Part shown: piece by piece, positions 7,792 to 17,478 of the stretch
Position numbering within the stretch: the first letter of the stretch is position 1
How the letters are laid out: each line of letters starts with the position of its first letter
NCBI GenBank assembly: GCA_037132075.1
Contig: JBAXPV010000020.1
Location: 5,784 to 69,783 of the forward strand
Length of the DNA: 64,000 nucleotides
Direction of reading: 5' to 3'
Source of the DNA: JBAXPV01 sp037132075
Lineage (GTDB): Bacteria; Bacteroidota; Bacteroidia; Bacteroidales; CAIXZF01
Made by a program: the position numbers and the translations under genes
The notes under the pieces: model-generated
Told to the model about the DNA's origin: nothing
The model's database searches: none
Seen by the model: the letters and a program-made list of their open reading frames with translations, nothing else

Positions 7792-9201
7792 ATGAAAAAT
7801 TCTCTATTATTACTGTTCATAGTTCAATCGTTGGTTGTGGGGCAAGCTCAAGCCCAATGGCAGCCCGATGTCAGGCTAACAAACAATCTTGCAACTTCCA
7901 CCACATCGTTGAATAACGCCTGGTGTGTGGCAGCTATGGGTGATACTGTTCAAGTAGTTTGGGATGACGATCGAGACGGAAATACTGAGATTTACTACAA
8001 ACGTTCAACAGATGCTGGGGTGAACTGGGGCACTGATACGCGCCTAACAAATAACGTCGATGAATCATTAGATCCCTGCATTGCATTATCAGGTTCAGAC
8101 GTACATATTGTTTGGCAAAACGCGGCCAATGGGCATTATGCGATATACTACAAACGCTCAACAAACGGGGGTGTCAGTTGGCTGGCAGATACAAGCCTGA
8201 CGAATGTCCCGTTTGATTTATGGAACCCATCGATTGCTGTGAATGGTTCTGGTTTACATGTGGTTTGGGAAGACGAACGACAAGGGAACTCAGAGATATA
8301 TTATAAAGGATCAACGGATGGTGGTGCTCATTGGGGCACTGATATCAGGCTAACGAACAATGGTTCAGATTCCTGGAATCCAGCGGTTTCAGTTTCCGGT
8401 TCTGATGTGCATGTTGTCTGGTATGACAATAGGGACGGAAACTGGGAGATTTATTATAAGCACTCCAGCGATGCGGGCGTAAGCTGGGGCCCAGAGGTCC
8501 GGCTGACAAATAATGCTGGTGTATCCAGGTATCCCTGTATTGCAGTATCAGGCTCAGTGGTACATGTGGTATGGCATGATGATCGTGGAGGCAACCTGCA
8601 ACCCTACTACAAGCGTTCTGCCGACGGAGGCGTAAACTGGGGACCGGATACCCCATTGTCGACGAATTTGGGTGGATCATATTATCCATGTGTCGCGGTT
8701 TCTGCTTCAAGGGTGCATGTGGTTTGGTACGACTTTCGTGACGGCAACTACGAGCTTTATTACAAAATATCAGCAGATGGAGGAACAAGCTGGGGCCCGG
8801 ATACACGGCTGACCTATGATCCAGCCTATTCGTTTTTCCCTTCAATAGCGGTTTCCGGTCCGGTTGTTCATGTGGTATGGCAAGATATGCGTGACGGGAA
8901 CTACGAGATCTACTACAAACGTGACCCAACAGGGAATGCGGTAGGAATCACTGAGATTCCAGATGAAAATATGTTCCAGGTTTTTCCAAACCCCGCTTCA
9001 AATGAGGTAAATGTTCAGTCTTCTGACAAAATAAATGAAATTCTGATTTACGATGTTTATGGCAGGGAAGTTTATCGACAAGAAATCGTGCAGACTAATA
9101 CTGAGTATCATGTAACCACTTCTGGTTTCAGTAATGGGATCTATTTCATTAAACTTACGGCAAAAGACAGAAGCTGTACCCGAAAATTTGTTAAGATTTA
9201 A
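7792..9201 (+). CDS. Secreted Asp-box (BNR) repeat protein with T9SS sorting domain
   Basis: 469 residues. A signal peptide (MKNSLLLLFIVQSLVVGQAQA) is followed by about seven repeats of roughly 51 residues, each with RLTNN, SGSDVHVVW and YYK elements. Six Asp-box motifs of the form SxDxGxxW are visible (STDAGVNW, STDGGAHW, SSDAGVSW, SADGGVNW, SADGGTSW and a variant STNGGVSW). This is the sialidase-type six- or seven-bladed propeller fold, but no sialidase Arg triad can be identified, so an enzymatic role is not claimed. The last 80 residues (FQVFPNPASNEVNV ... GIYFIKL ... KFVKI) are a type A T9SS sorting domain, so the protein is exported and anchored or released at the cell surface. Confidence 0.85.
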   Translation: MKNSLLLLFIVQSLVVGQAQAQWQPDVRLTNNLATSTTSLNNAWCVAAMGDTVQVVWDDDRDGNTEIYYKRSTDAGVNWGTDTRLTNNVDESLDPCIALSGSDVHIVWQNAANGHYAIYYKRSTNGGVSWLADTSLTNVPFDLWNPSIAVNGSGLHVVWEDERQGNSEIYYKGSTDGGAHWGTDIRLTNNGSDSWNPAVSVSGSDVHVVWYDNRDGNWEIYYKHSSDAGVSWGPEVRLTNNAGVSRYPCIAVSGSVVHVVWHDDRGGNLQPYYKRSADGGVNWGPDTPLSTNLGGSYYPCVAVSASRVHVVWYDFRDGNYELYYKISADGGTSWGPDTRLTYDPAYSFFPSIAVSGPVVHVVWQDMRDGNYEIYYKRDPTGNAVGITEIPDENMFQVFPNPASNEVNVQSSDKINEILIYDVYGREVYRQEIVQTNTEYHVTTSGFSNGIYFIKLTAKDRSCTRKFVKI

Positions 9202-9261
9202 TTGACAATATTCGCTGCAGGGCAATTTTCTAAAGGATTTATAACCACAAAACCATTGAGC

Positions 9262-10542
9262 ATGAAAAAAACTATTTTATTCATTTTTCTGACAGGATTT
9301 TTCCTGATAGCTCATGCTCAGATTATTCAGCTGAAATTTACAGCAACTGTCAATGGAGCCAATGGATCCCTTGATAGTGTGATGGTTAATAATTTGACCA
9401 ATCTTGGGGATACCGTACTTCACTGGCCGGACACCACCCTGTTGCTTGGATATGTTGGCATTCACCAGCCTTTAGGTGATGAGTCTGCAGATTTTTCTAT
9501 CAGGCTGGCTTCGGCAAATCCTTGTAGAGACCGGGCAATTATCCAAGTTTTTGTACCTGTTTCTGGTGATGTTGAACTAAGAATCATTGATATTTCCGGA
9601 AGGCTTTTGCAAAAGACTGAGCGATATTTAACCAAAGGGGGGCATTTATTTCGATATTATCCAAATAAACAGGGTGTAAGCTTTGCTTCAGCAACTTTTG
9701 GATCTCAGATAAAGTCAGTTAAAATTATTTATTCTGGCGAGGAAAGAGGAAATGCAAAGCTTGATTATTATGGAGACGTGCATACAAATATGTCCCCAAA
9801 ATCAGTGTTATCTGCTCTTGGCTTTGCGTTTATGGAGGGAGACAGTTTACTTCTTAAAGGATATTACCATGGGCATGAAACGACAATTAGTGCAGCACCA
9901 CAAACAAGTTCAAATTATACTTTCAATTTTGTGATAATGCCATCATGTCCGGGTTTGCCACAATTTTCCTATGGTGGTCAGATTTATCATACGATTCAAA
10001 TAGGGACTCAATGCCTGATGCGGGAGAACCTGAATATTGGCACAATGGTAGCTGGCATTTCTGAGCAAACCAACGATAGTATTCTTGAGAAATATTGTTA
10101 CAACGACGATACTGCAAATTGCGCCATTTATGGCGGACTGTACCAATGGGCTGAGATGATGCAGTACACTACTACGCCCGGAGCCCAGGGTATTTGTCCT
10201 GCCGGCTGGCATATTCCCATCAGCGCTGAATGGGACACTTTGGTTAGTTTTTTAGGCGGAGAATTTGTTGCCGGAGGTAAAATGAAAGAAGCTGGTATTG
10301 CGCATTGGTTCGGCAGCAATATAGGCGGTACAAACGAAAGTGGGTTCACAGCATTGGGTGGGGGGCTTCGCTATAACAATGGCAATTTCGACTATTTTCA
10401 GATCTATGCTCAATTCTGGAGTTCGACGGAATACTTTTCAAATAATGGGTATATGGAGTTTATATACTACCTGAACACCAATTCTATCACAAGTAGCAAT
10501 TTTAAAACATATGGTTATTCAATTCGGTGCTTTAAAGATTAA
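9262..10542 (+). CDS. Secreted FISUMP-domain protein
   Basis: 426 residues from ATG 9262 (MKKTILFIFLTGFFLIAHA signal peptide); the 20 in-frame codons before it carry no signal and are left out. Residues about 80-110 resemble the start of a T9SS-like beta module (RDRAIIQVFVPVSGDVELRI). From about residue 250 the Fibrobacter succinogenes major paralogous (FISUMP, TIGR02145) domain is clear: GQIYHTIQIGTQCLMRENL, YGGLYQWAEMM, CPAGWHIPISAEWDTL, FWSST and the closing YSIRCFKD. These are surface or secreted proteins of unknown molecular role. It lies 60 nt after the Asp-box gene and 25 nt before the large mosaic gene, all on the plus strand. Confidence 0.85.
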   Translation: MKKTILFIFLTGFFLIAHAQIIQLKFTATVNGANGSLDSVMVNNLTNLGDTVLHWPDTTLLLGYVGIHQPLGDESADFSIRLASANPCRDRAIIQVFVPVSGDVELRIIDISGRLLQKTERYLTKGGHLFRYYPNKQGVSFASATFGSQIKSVKIIYSGEERGNAKLDYYGDVHTNMSPKSVLSALGFAFMEGDSLLLKGYYHGHETTISAAPQTSSNYTFNFVIMPSCPGLPQFSYGGQIYHTIQIGTQCLMRENLNIGTMVAGISEQTNDSILEKYCYNDDTANCAIYGGLYQWAEMMQYTTTPGAQGICPAGWHIPISAEWDTLVSFLGGEFVAGGKMKEAGIAHWFGSNIGGTNESGFTALGGGLRYNNGNFDYFQIYAQFWSSTEYFSNNGYMEFIYYLNTNSITSSNFKTYGYSIRCFKD

Positions 10543-10567
10543 GGCTTCCACAAAAATATTGTTTATT

Positions 10568-13500
10568 ATGAAAAGCTCGGTTCTTCGTATTATATTGATT
10601 TCTATGGTGATTGTCCTTGATTTCAATAGTTTTTGTCAAGCCCAGGCCTGGAGTTTTAAAATTTCGGGTGCAACAAACACTTATATCATGGGGATTAATG
10701 ACAATCAATGGGTTGCGGGCTATTACACTGATGCCACCGGGACACATGGATTTGTATATAACCAGGTGGATACTATAGTTGTTAATGCCACAGGGGCTGT
10801 AAATACTTACCTGTATGGTATCAATAATAGTAATGTGGCTGTGGGTGCCTACAATTCTGGGAGTAATGCCAATAACATCGGATTTTTGTATAACCTCAAT
10901 ACCCATGTTGCTTCTGTTATCACCTCATGGCTTTCGGGATACCAGCAGGTGACTCCATATAAGATCAACGATGTTGGTGATGTGGTGGGAAGCTATCACC
11001 TGTCAACCAACAACTGGATCTTTACGATGATCGGTAGTATTAATACAGGAAGCCTGCACTATAACTATAACCCCACTTATGGCTATGGCCTGAACAACTT
11101 CGGCACGGTTGCCGGTTTTTATATTAATGGCGGGGTTTATCACGGCTTAACCCGCAGCATATTAGGTGTATATACAAGTTTTGACTACCCTGGCGCTTTC
11201 AAGACACGCGCTCATGGCATCAACGACAGCGGAATCATCGTTGGGGAATACAACTCGACTCACGGGTTTATGTATAAACCGAATCAACCATATCCTTATC
11301 AGGAACTGACCATTTCGGGTGTATCGGAGTTACATCCCTACGATGTCAACAACAGCGGTTATGTTGTTGGTTATTATCGGGATAATACCTCCAATTTTGC
11401 AGGTTTTATCCTGATGGACCGATTTAATCCGGAATTGCATTTCAACGATAGTGCTCTTACAAATATGCCCCTGGGGGTGGCTGCCGACGGTAAGGCGAAC
11501 ATTATCCTGAGTATTAAGCGTCTCTATGGCAATACCCCAATAAGTACTGTGAAAATCAAACTGGAGGATATCAATCTCAACCCTACCGTTAAAATTGGAA
11601 CGATAGGCAGCTCAGCAGCAACAGCTACAAGTACCGAAATGACAGTAAACGTCGCTCCTTATGCCAACCAATTTGATTTTACCTATGTAAGTCCGATATT
11701 TTATAGCGAGACTCCCAGTAATGAATTCTACCGCGAAGTAAAGGCTAAAATCACCTTGCACAGCAATGTTACAAACTCGGATTTCTTCTGCGAAAAAATT
11801 ATTCGTATTATCCGAACCCCGGTTTTGCTTGTTCACGGGCTCGACAGTGACGGGGGGGCTTTCAGGAAATGCGCCGATTATCTAATTGCCACGGGCAGAT
11901 ATAATGAAGATATCGTTGAATGTGTTGACTATAAAGGGACGAACCAGGTGGCCTTTGAGGAAAACGCATTTATTCTGCCTACATTCATAGCGAAGATCAC
12001 TGATCGCTGCCGAAAAACAGGCTATGAGGTCAAATCCTTCGACGTGGTAGCACACAGTATGGGAGCAATATTAAGCCGTCTTTACCTTCAAAGTGACAAT
12101 TACAACAACGATATCCATAAACTCATCCCTGTAAATTCACCCCTTTCAGGTTCCCAAGGAGCCAATCTGATACAAACGCTTATCCCCATGGGGATAAGGA
12201 AGGTATTGGGTATTGGCGGACAAGCCTTCGATGACCTGGCAGTGACCAGTAATGCCATCCGAGTGATCCTCAACGGACCTAATCTCAATAAAAATATTGT
12301 CCCGACCCATACAATCACCTCGACGGCGAGCGACTTTACACCTGCCGTCCGGCACTCGATTATAGGAACGGTGATCTATCTTGCAATAGCATCTTATTTT
12401 AATTATGATTATGCAGCATTTTCTGTCCCTTATGTGTATAGCGGCCCAAGCGACCTTGTCGTAGCGGAAAATAGCCAATATGCAGGCGTTACGGCAAACA
12501 GCCATATCAATGAGGAATGGCATTGTGGCATCTGCAGTAATACTGACGCTGAAGCAAAAATCAGGGACCTTCTGGAACTGCCGGTTCAAAGTGCAGAGTT
12601 CTCTCCTGGTGGCTTTCATCCACCACTACTCACCTGGCTCGGTCAGAAGCCGGGCCCTTTAAATGCTGCGCCAATCACAGATACGATTCACTTCCAATTG
12701 CCTGCAGCAGGGACACTTACAGCAAATGGAGACAGCCTAAATGTCACTGTGACAGGAACCTCCGGCGTTCAGAGATTGGCACTCATTATTAATGAAACAG
12801 CTGACACCCTGTTTTTTAGTGATACAGCCGCCACTGCTATGACATGGCACTACAAAGTCTCCTCACTATCGTGTGGCAAAGTAAAGATGATTGCCCTTGG
12901 CTGGGATGCCAATTCCAATTTTCTCGTAGACTCTACCTTCATTATTGTTCAGCCTTCTGCCGCACCTGACTCCCTCTACATTATTCGCCCGGCAGATTCG
13001 TTGGTGCTCTCAAAAGGTTTGCCTGGAAGTTTATTCGTGTCATGTCTCTTTGCCGATGGCGTGAGGCGTGATGTCTCTGCTGTAAACGGGCTTCAATACC
13101 AATTGCTGACAAACAATGCGATGTCCCTTGGCGGAGGTAATTTCAAGGGTCTACAGACAGGCAGCGACCTGCTTACCGTCACCTATGCTGGCTTGACAGT
13201 GAGTTTGCCCATCCATATAGGATTGTATTATCACCGCTACGATACGGTGAGATTGGCAGTTGATATATGCGCAGGCTCCTCATATAATTTCAATGGACAG
13301 CTACTTGATACTGCCGGGATTTATTACAAAGATTATATCAACCAGTGGGGTGGTGACAGCACTGTAGTCCTGAAGCTGACGATCAGCATGATTACACCTG
13401 CCGGAGCAGGCAATATCAGTGGTCCTGTTTTAGTGATTCCCGGTCAAGCCGGAGTGACATACACCCTTGCACCAATAGCTAATGCCTACTCGTATCACTG

Positions 13501-14836
13501 GACCCTGCCAATTGATGTAGAAGGCGTGAGTACTTCTGATACAATACGACTGAATTTCGGATTAATCAATGGTGTGGTTCCCATCACGGTCAATGCCGTC
13601 AATGGATGTGGAAGCGGAACAAGTTCCACACTCCTGGTAAATGTGCATGATTTGCTTATCCTTAAAGGTACATTAAACTATGACAATGCCTCAGGAACGC
13701 CAATAGGCGGTGCTATTCTGAATTTAAGCAAGTCTGGAAGCCTGGTGGGGAAAGATACAACTGATTTAGGTGGTGCCTTCCTTTTTAACAATCTCGTTCA
13801 GGGGAATTACATGGCATCTGTTTCGACGAACAAAGCCTGGGGTGGGGTAAATTCTGTTGATGCGCTGCTTATCATGAAACACTTCGTTGGGACCATCACC
13901 CTCACAGGCCTGCGTAAAAAAGCTGCAGACCTTAATGCATCTTCTACAATCAATTCTGTTGATGCCCTTCTCGCTATGAAACGTTTTGTCGGAATCAATT
14001 CCTCCTTTCCGATGGGAGACTGGCTGTGGGACAGCAATGCTGATACCCTTCATGTCAATTCAGACCTGACACGAAACATCAAGGGATTGTGTTATGGCGA
14101 TGTCAATGGTTCTTATAATCCAGCTGCTAAAATAGCATCCTCAATGCAACTTTATGAATCAGGAAACCTGGTATGGAACAGCAAGGTTGAGGTGGAAGTT
14201 CCGTTCAGTGTAAAAGAAACACTCCGTATTAGTTCGGCTTCTCTGGTAATCAGCTACAAACCACAAGATGTCTCGGTCATCAATGTTATTCCTTTTGGGA
14301 TTAATGAGGATGGGGCTAATGCTTATTTCATCAGTAAGGTCACTGAAGATGAGGTACGCATTGCCTGGTTCAGTTTACAGCCGTTGGTTTTGAAGGCAGG
14401 AGATATTTTATTCAGTTTACAGGTGCATGCCGTCAGGTTTGGAGCCGGGCTCTTTGGGCTGGAAGCAGGAAGTATCATTACAGATGAAAACGCAGAAGAG
14501 ATTCCCGGAGCAGCAATTGTATATCCAGGTTTGCAAAATCCATCTCAGGGATTTTCATTGTTTGGTTGTGCACCTAATCCAATGCGGGATCAGACTGACA
14601 TCAGCTATTACGTGCCTGCGCCAGGAAGCTTACATATTTATTTAAGCGACATGCTGGGCAGCAAAAAGGAGGTGATGCCTGTATTTACAGTAACAGAGGG
14701 CATGCACAGCTTTCATATAAATTCGGAGCATGTTTCAGCTTTAGGATTACAAAATGGTATTTACTGGTTTGTTGCCGAGTATGATGATGGTAAAAACTGT
14801 GACCTTAGAACATCACGTGTGGTGATTGTCAGGTGA
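10568..14836 (+). CDS. Large T9SS-secreted mosaic protein: HAF-like repeats, lipase-like hydrolase, dockerin-like and cohesin-like parts
   Basis: 1422 residues from ATG 10568 with signal MKSSVLRIILISMVIVLDF. Residues about 20-290 hold HAF-type repeats (INDNQWVAGYY, INDSGIIVGEY, VNNSGYVVGYY). About 415-700 is an alpha/beta hydrolase with LLVHGLDSDGG and the nucleophile elbow AHSMG, like PGAP1 or lipases. A PKD-like stretch (VIPGQAGVTYTLAP) follows around 960. Near 1070-1170 are two dockerin-type units (VNSVDALLIMKHFVG and DLNASSTINSVDALLAMKRF, with a calcium-loop pattern), then a cohesin-like beta domain (VPFSVKETLRISSASLVISY). The C-terminus (APNPMRDQTDISYYV to VVIVR) is a T9SS sorting domain. 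Likely a surface esterase or lipase; the substrate is unknown. Confidence 0.82.
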   Translation: MKSSVLRIILISMVIVLDFNSFCQAQAWSFKISGATNTYIMGINDNQWVAGYYTDATGTHGFVYNQVDTIVVNATGAVNTYLYGINNSNVAVGAYNSGSNANNIGFLYNLNTHVASVITSWLSGYQQVTPYKINDVGDVVGSYHLSTNNWIFTMIGSINTGSLHYNYNPTYGYGLNNFGTVAGFYINGGVYHGLTRSILGVYTSFDYPGAFKTRAHGINDSGIIVGEYNSTHGFMYKPNQPYPYQELTISGVSELHPYDVNNSGYVVGYYRDNTSNFAGFILMDRFNPELHFNDSALTNMPLGVAADGKANIILSIKRLYGNTPISTVKIKLEDINLNPTVKIGTIGSSAATATSTEMTVNVAPYANQFDFTYVSPIFYSETPSNEFYREVKAKITLHSNVTNSDFFCEKIIRIIRTPVLLVHGLDSDGGAFRKCADYLIATGRYNEDIVECVDYKGTNQVAFEENAFILPTFIAKITDRCRKTGYEVKSFDVVAHSMGAILSRLYLQSDNYNNDIHKLIPVNSPLSGSQGANLIQTLIPMGIRKVLGIGGQAFDDLAVTSNAIRVILNGPNLNKNIVPTHTITSTASDFTPAVRHSIIGTVIYLAIASYFNYDYAAFSVPYVYSGPSDLVVAENSQYAGVTANSHINEEWHCGICSNTDAEAKIRDLLELPVQSAEFSPGGFHPPLLTWLGQKPGPLNAAPITDTIHFQLPAAGTLTANGDSLNVTVTGTSGVQRLALIINETADTLFFSDTAATAMTWHYKVSSLSCGKVKMIALGWDANSNFLVDSTFIIVQPSAAPDSLYIIRPADSLVLSKGLPGSLFVSCLFADGVRRDVSAVNGLQYQLLTNNAMSLGGGNFKGLQTGSDLLTVTYAGLTVSLPIHIGLYYHRYDTVRLAVDICAGSSYNFNGQLLDTAGIYYKDYINQWGGDSTVVLKLTISMITPAGAGNISGPVLVIPGQAGVTYTLAPIANAYSYHWTLPIDVEGVSTSDTIRLNFGLINGVVPITVNAVNGCGSGTSSTLLVNVHDLLILKGTLNYDNASGTPIGGAILNLSKSGSLVGKDTTDLGGAFLFNNLVQGNYMASVSTNKAWGGVNSVDALLIMKHFVGTITLTGLRKKAADLNASSTINSVDALLAMKRFVGINSSFPMGDWLWDSNADTLHVNSDLTRNIKGLCYGDVNGSYNPAAKIASSMQLYESGNLVWNSKVEVEVPFSVKETLRISSASLVISYKPQDVSVINVIPFGINEDGANAYFISKVTEDEVRIAWFSLQPLVLKAGDILFSLQVHAVRFGAGLFGLEAGSIITDENAEEIPGAAIVYPGLQNPSQGFSLFGCAPNPMRDQTDISYYVPAPGSLHIYLSDMLGSKKEVMPVFTVTEGMHSFHINSEHVSALGLQNGIYWFVAEYDDGKNCDLRTSRVVIVR

Positions 14837-14919
14837 TAAGAGCTTGTTCCTGTCGCAATAGTCGCTTAAAAATTGAAGTTGGTATTTTGGCAGATTAGGC
14901 TCAAAGATCGCCTTGGGTT

Positions 14920-15035
14920 TGATTTCCACGATTTGTTTTTGTTTTGCTAAAATAAATTTCCAGAAACAGTGGGTCTTTGTTAAGTTTATCGGAACACATT
15001 TTGAATATAACCATATTGATTCAAATTCAATTTAA
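14920..15035 (+). pseudogene. higB: HigB-type toxin remnant (C-terminal part)
   Basis: The reading frame ending at TAA 15033-15035 encodes AKINFQKQWVFVKFIGTHFE followed by YNHIDSNSI, matching the C-terminus of HigB-family mRNA interferases (typical ending FIGTHxEYDKID). Upstream no open frame recovers the N-terminal two thirds, so the toxin is truncated or internally deleted. The left boundary is approximate. Its stop is immediately followed by the ATG of the antitoxin remnant, the normal HigBA order. Confidence 0.7.
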
Positions 15036-15405
15036 ATGAAAATCAACCCTATAAAAACAGAGGCTGATTATTGGATGGCATTGAAACGGCTTGATGAATC
15101 TTCGATGCTGAAATTGGAACAATTGATAGTGATGAGGCAGATATTCTGGCATTATTAATTGATGAATTTGAGAAAAAGAACTATCCAATAGAAGCCCCTG
15201 ATCCCATAGAAGCCATTAAAATAAGAATGGAGGAAATGCATTTGAAGCAGGTTGATCTGGAAACGAATTTGGCTGAAACAGTAAAGTTTCCGAGGTTCTT
15301 AACCGTAAACGGAAGCTTAGCATTGAATTGATTCGTAAATTAACCCGTAAGCTGAATCTTTCAGCAGAATTGTTAATTATTGATTATCAGCTCAGTGGGA
15401 GATAA
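15036..15405 (+). pseudogene. higA: HigA-type antitoxin pseudogene, two frameshifts
   Basis: Starting at ATG 15036 the frame reads MKINPIKTEADYWMALKRLD, the standard HigA N-terminus. It breaks near 15098; after a one-base shift it continues as DSDEADILALLIDEFEKK, then YPIEAPDPIEAIKIRMEEMH and LKQVDL. A second shift near 15280 is needed to reach NSKVSEVLNRKRKLSIELIR and LNLSAELLIIDY before the stop at 15403-15405. Together these cover a full-length HTH antitoxin, so the gene is a recently broken copy. Together with the higB remnant it fills most of the 660-nt space between the mosaic protein and the radical SAM gene. Confidence 0.85.
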
Positions 15406-15498
15406 GCAGGCAGTTTTTTGTCGATCGGCTATGCCAGGCATGAATTCCACTAAAGGATTTGTTTACTTTTACAATATATCCAAATTGTTAGTCTCCTC

Positions 15499-16671
15499 AT
15501 GGGTTCAAAAATCATTTCAAATTATCTTCCTGAGATATTTGCCCTGAGTCTGAATCGGACAAAGCCAAGTAAAGTAGCTGTCAATCTTACCAATCGCTGC
15601 AATCAGCGTTGTATTTATTGTGAGATTGGTCAAAACGGACCCGCTCCGGTCAAGAGCAATTTATGCTTTAATGACTTACGGTGGATTCTTGATGAAATGC
15701 ACAAGAACAAGATTTGCAAAATATCCTTATGCGGCGGGGAGCCATTTTTATTTGATTCAATAATTGACGTTGTCGCCTATGCTGCGACGAAAAGCGTTCG
15801 TTGCTCCATTACAAGCAATGGGATGACTGCTCATGCATTAAACGATAATGATTTAGCAATTTTGAAAGACTGCAAAGCTGAAATCAATATCTCTGTTGAT
15901 TCTTTTCAGGATGACATTCAGTCTGTGTCCCGCGGTACTTCTTCTGCGCTGTCCAATGCATTAAAATCAATACAGAAATTGTGTGAGAACGGCATTCCTG
16001 TGACACTTTTATGTGTGATCTCAAAATATAACTTCAGGGATTTGTCGAATGTCTTTATCAAAGCCCATGAGATCGGGCTGAAAAAAGTGTTGTTTCAGCC
16101 AGTAATTTATTATTCAAATTACCCGGAAAGATCAACATTAGAAAACAAGTCGAGCTTGAACGTAAGCCCGGATCAATTTGACATATTATTGCTTGAATTG
16201 AGCAGAATTCTTGAATTTGAAAAGAAAAACAACATCTCGTCAAATGTCTACAGAATCATTCCCTGGATCAGCGCTTACCTTTTGAAAGCAGGCGGGCAGG
16301 GGAGTACCTGGTTTTTTAAAGATCTTCTGAATAAATTCTATTGCAGAGATCTGTATGCAATTGTTGATATTGCCTATGATGGCGGTATCCAACCCTGTGG
16401 CCTGGTCCAGTCCTCTATTTCTATTATGAACAATAGGGATTTGGGATTAATTGCCCTATGGACTAATGCCACCGAGAAAATTAAATTCGATCTAAGCCAA
16501 GGGCATTATTACGAATGCTGTAATGGTTGTTGTCATCATTTTAGTCGTAATATGCTGGCATCCATGATTAAATATCCCCTTAATAACCGGCTTGCTGTAG
16601 TAAAAATGATTCCGCTTTTGTTGGCAAGGGCTAAGAATAGGATGTATAAAAATTTATTTGTCAAAAATTAG
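15499..16671 (+). CDS. Radical SAM protein with SPASM-like C-terminus
   Basis: 390 residues. The radical SAM cluster motif CNQRCIYC is at C34, C38 and C41, followed by the SAM-binding LCGGEPFLF stretch and a typical partial TIM barrel. The C-terminal third has extra cysteines (QPCGLVQSS near 310 and YECCNGCCHHF near 345), suggesting a SPASM or twitch-type auxiliary cluster. Such enzymes modify peptides or small molecules. No small precursor-peptide gene is visible next to it. It opens a six-gene plus-strand cluster, with the next start directly after its stop, so a biosynthetic role in that cluster is likely. Confidence 0.85.
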   Translation: MGSKIISNYLPEIFALSLNRTKPSKVAVNLTNRCNQRCIYCEIGQNGPAPVKSNLCFNDLRWILDEMHKNKICKISLCGGEPFLFDSIIDVVAYAATKSVRCSITSNGMTAHALNDNDLAILKDCKAEINISVDSFQDDIQSVSRGTSSALSNALKSIQKLCENGIPVTLLCVISKYNFRDLSNVFIKAHEIGLKKVLFQPVIYYSNYPERSTLENKSSLNVSPDQFDILLLELSRILEFEKKNNISSNVYRIIPWISAYLLKAGGQGSTWFFKDLLNKFYCRDLYAIVDIAYDGGIQPCGLVQSSISIMNNRDLGLIALWTNATEKIKFDLSQGHYYECCNGCCHHFSRNMLASMIKYPLNNRLAVVKMIPLLLARAKNRMYKNLFVKN

Positions 16672-17478
16672 ATGAAAACAATCTTAGTCAGCGGAGGAAA
16701 CAGGGGGCTTGGGCTGGAAATTTGCCGGCAACTGGATGAGCTTGGACATACCATAATTTTAGGTTCCAGGGATCCGGGAAAAGGCCTCGCTACCTCACGG
16801 GCATTAAGTAAAAATGTATTGGTAAAGCAACTTGATATAAATCAGGAAGATAGCATTCGTAATCTTTATGAATTTGTCAAAGATCATTATGGTAAACTTG
16901 ATGTCTTGATTAACAATGCCGGTATAGGAGAATACCAGGTAAGTGATTCAAGCTCGATACTGAGTACGACGAAGGCATTCCTGGAAACCAAGGTTTATGG
17001 CTTCAGTCAATTAAAGAAAATGATCGTTCCCTCGATGCGAAAAGCAGGAATTCTTGAAGAAAAGCCTGGTCCTGAAGAGGTATCCATTTTTAATGTTAAA
17101 CGGGTGATGGAAACAAATTTTTTTGGTGCTTTTCGCATGATCCAGGTTTTTTTGCCTTTGTTAAAGTTAAGTGAGGAGGGCCGGATTGTCAATGTAAGCA
17201 GTGGAATGGGTGCCTTAAATACCATGGCAGGAGATCTTCCGGCTTACCGCTTGTCAAAGTCCTCATTAAATGCATTGACACTTATGTTTGCAGATGAATT
17301 AAAGGATACTAAAATAAAAGTGAATGCCATGTGTCCCGGTTGGGTCAGGACAGACATGGGCGGCCCCAATGCTCCCAGGCAAGTAAGCGAAGGCGCGGAT
17401 ACTGCTGTTTGGCTTGCCACCGAGAAGGGAATTCCCAGTGGAAAGTTCTTTATGGACCGGGCAGAAATTGAATGGTGA
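16672..17478 (+). CDS. Short-chain dehydrogenase/reductase
   Basis: 268 residues. The NAD(P)-binding motif SGGNRGLG is at residues 7-14, NNAGIG follows in the middle, the catalytic Ser lies in NVSSGMG and the YxxxK pair in YRLSKSSL, with CPGWVRTDMGG after it. All catalytic residues of classical SDRs are present. The extension between NNAG and the catalytic Ser (about residues 85-140) is as in carbonyl-reductase-type members. The gene starts on the base after the stop of the radical SAM gene and its stop overlaps the next start, so translation is probably coupled. Its substrate is likely the product of a cluster enzyme, which cannot be named. Confidence 0.9.
   Translation: MKTILVSGGNRGLGLEICRQLDELGHTIILGSRDPGKGLATSRALSKNVLVKQLDINQEDSIRNLYEFVKDHYGKLDVLINNAGIGEYQVSDSSSILSTTKAFLETKVYGFSQLKKMIVPSMRKAGILEEKPGPEEVSIFNVKRVMETNFFGAFRMIQVFLPLLKLSEEGRIVNVSSGMGALNTMAGDLPAYRLSKSSLNALTLMFADELKDTKIKVNAMCPGWVRTDMGGPNAPRQVSEGADTAVWLATEKGIPSGKFFMDRAEIEW

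Noticed and set aside
8345..8929. A 194-codon minus-strand frame within the Asp-box protein gene
   Set aside because: It is a His/Pro/Arg-rich shadow produced by the repeated codons of the plus-strand gene.
7860..8930. Regular repeats of about 150 nt that could suggest an array
   Set aside because: They encode the repeated blades of a propeller protein; unit size and divergence do not fit CRISPR.
12146..12619. 157-codon minus-strand frame within the mosaic protein gene
   Set aside because: Lies opposite the hydrolase domain and shows no recognisable protein.
15406..15498. Possible precursor peptide for the radical SAM/SPASM-like enzyme
   Set aside because: The space is short, AT-rich and has no convincing start plus leader-like peptide.
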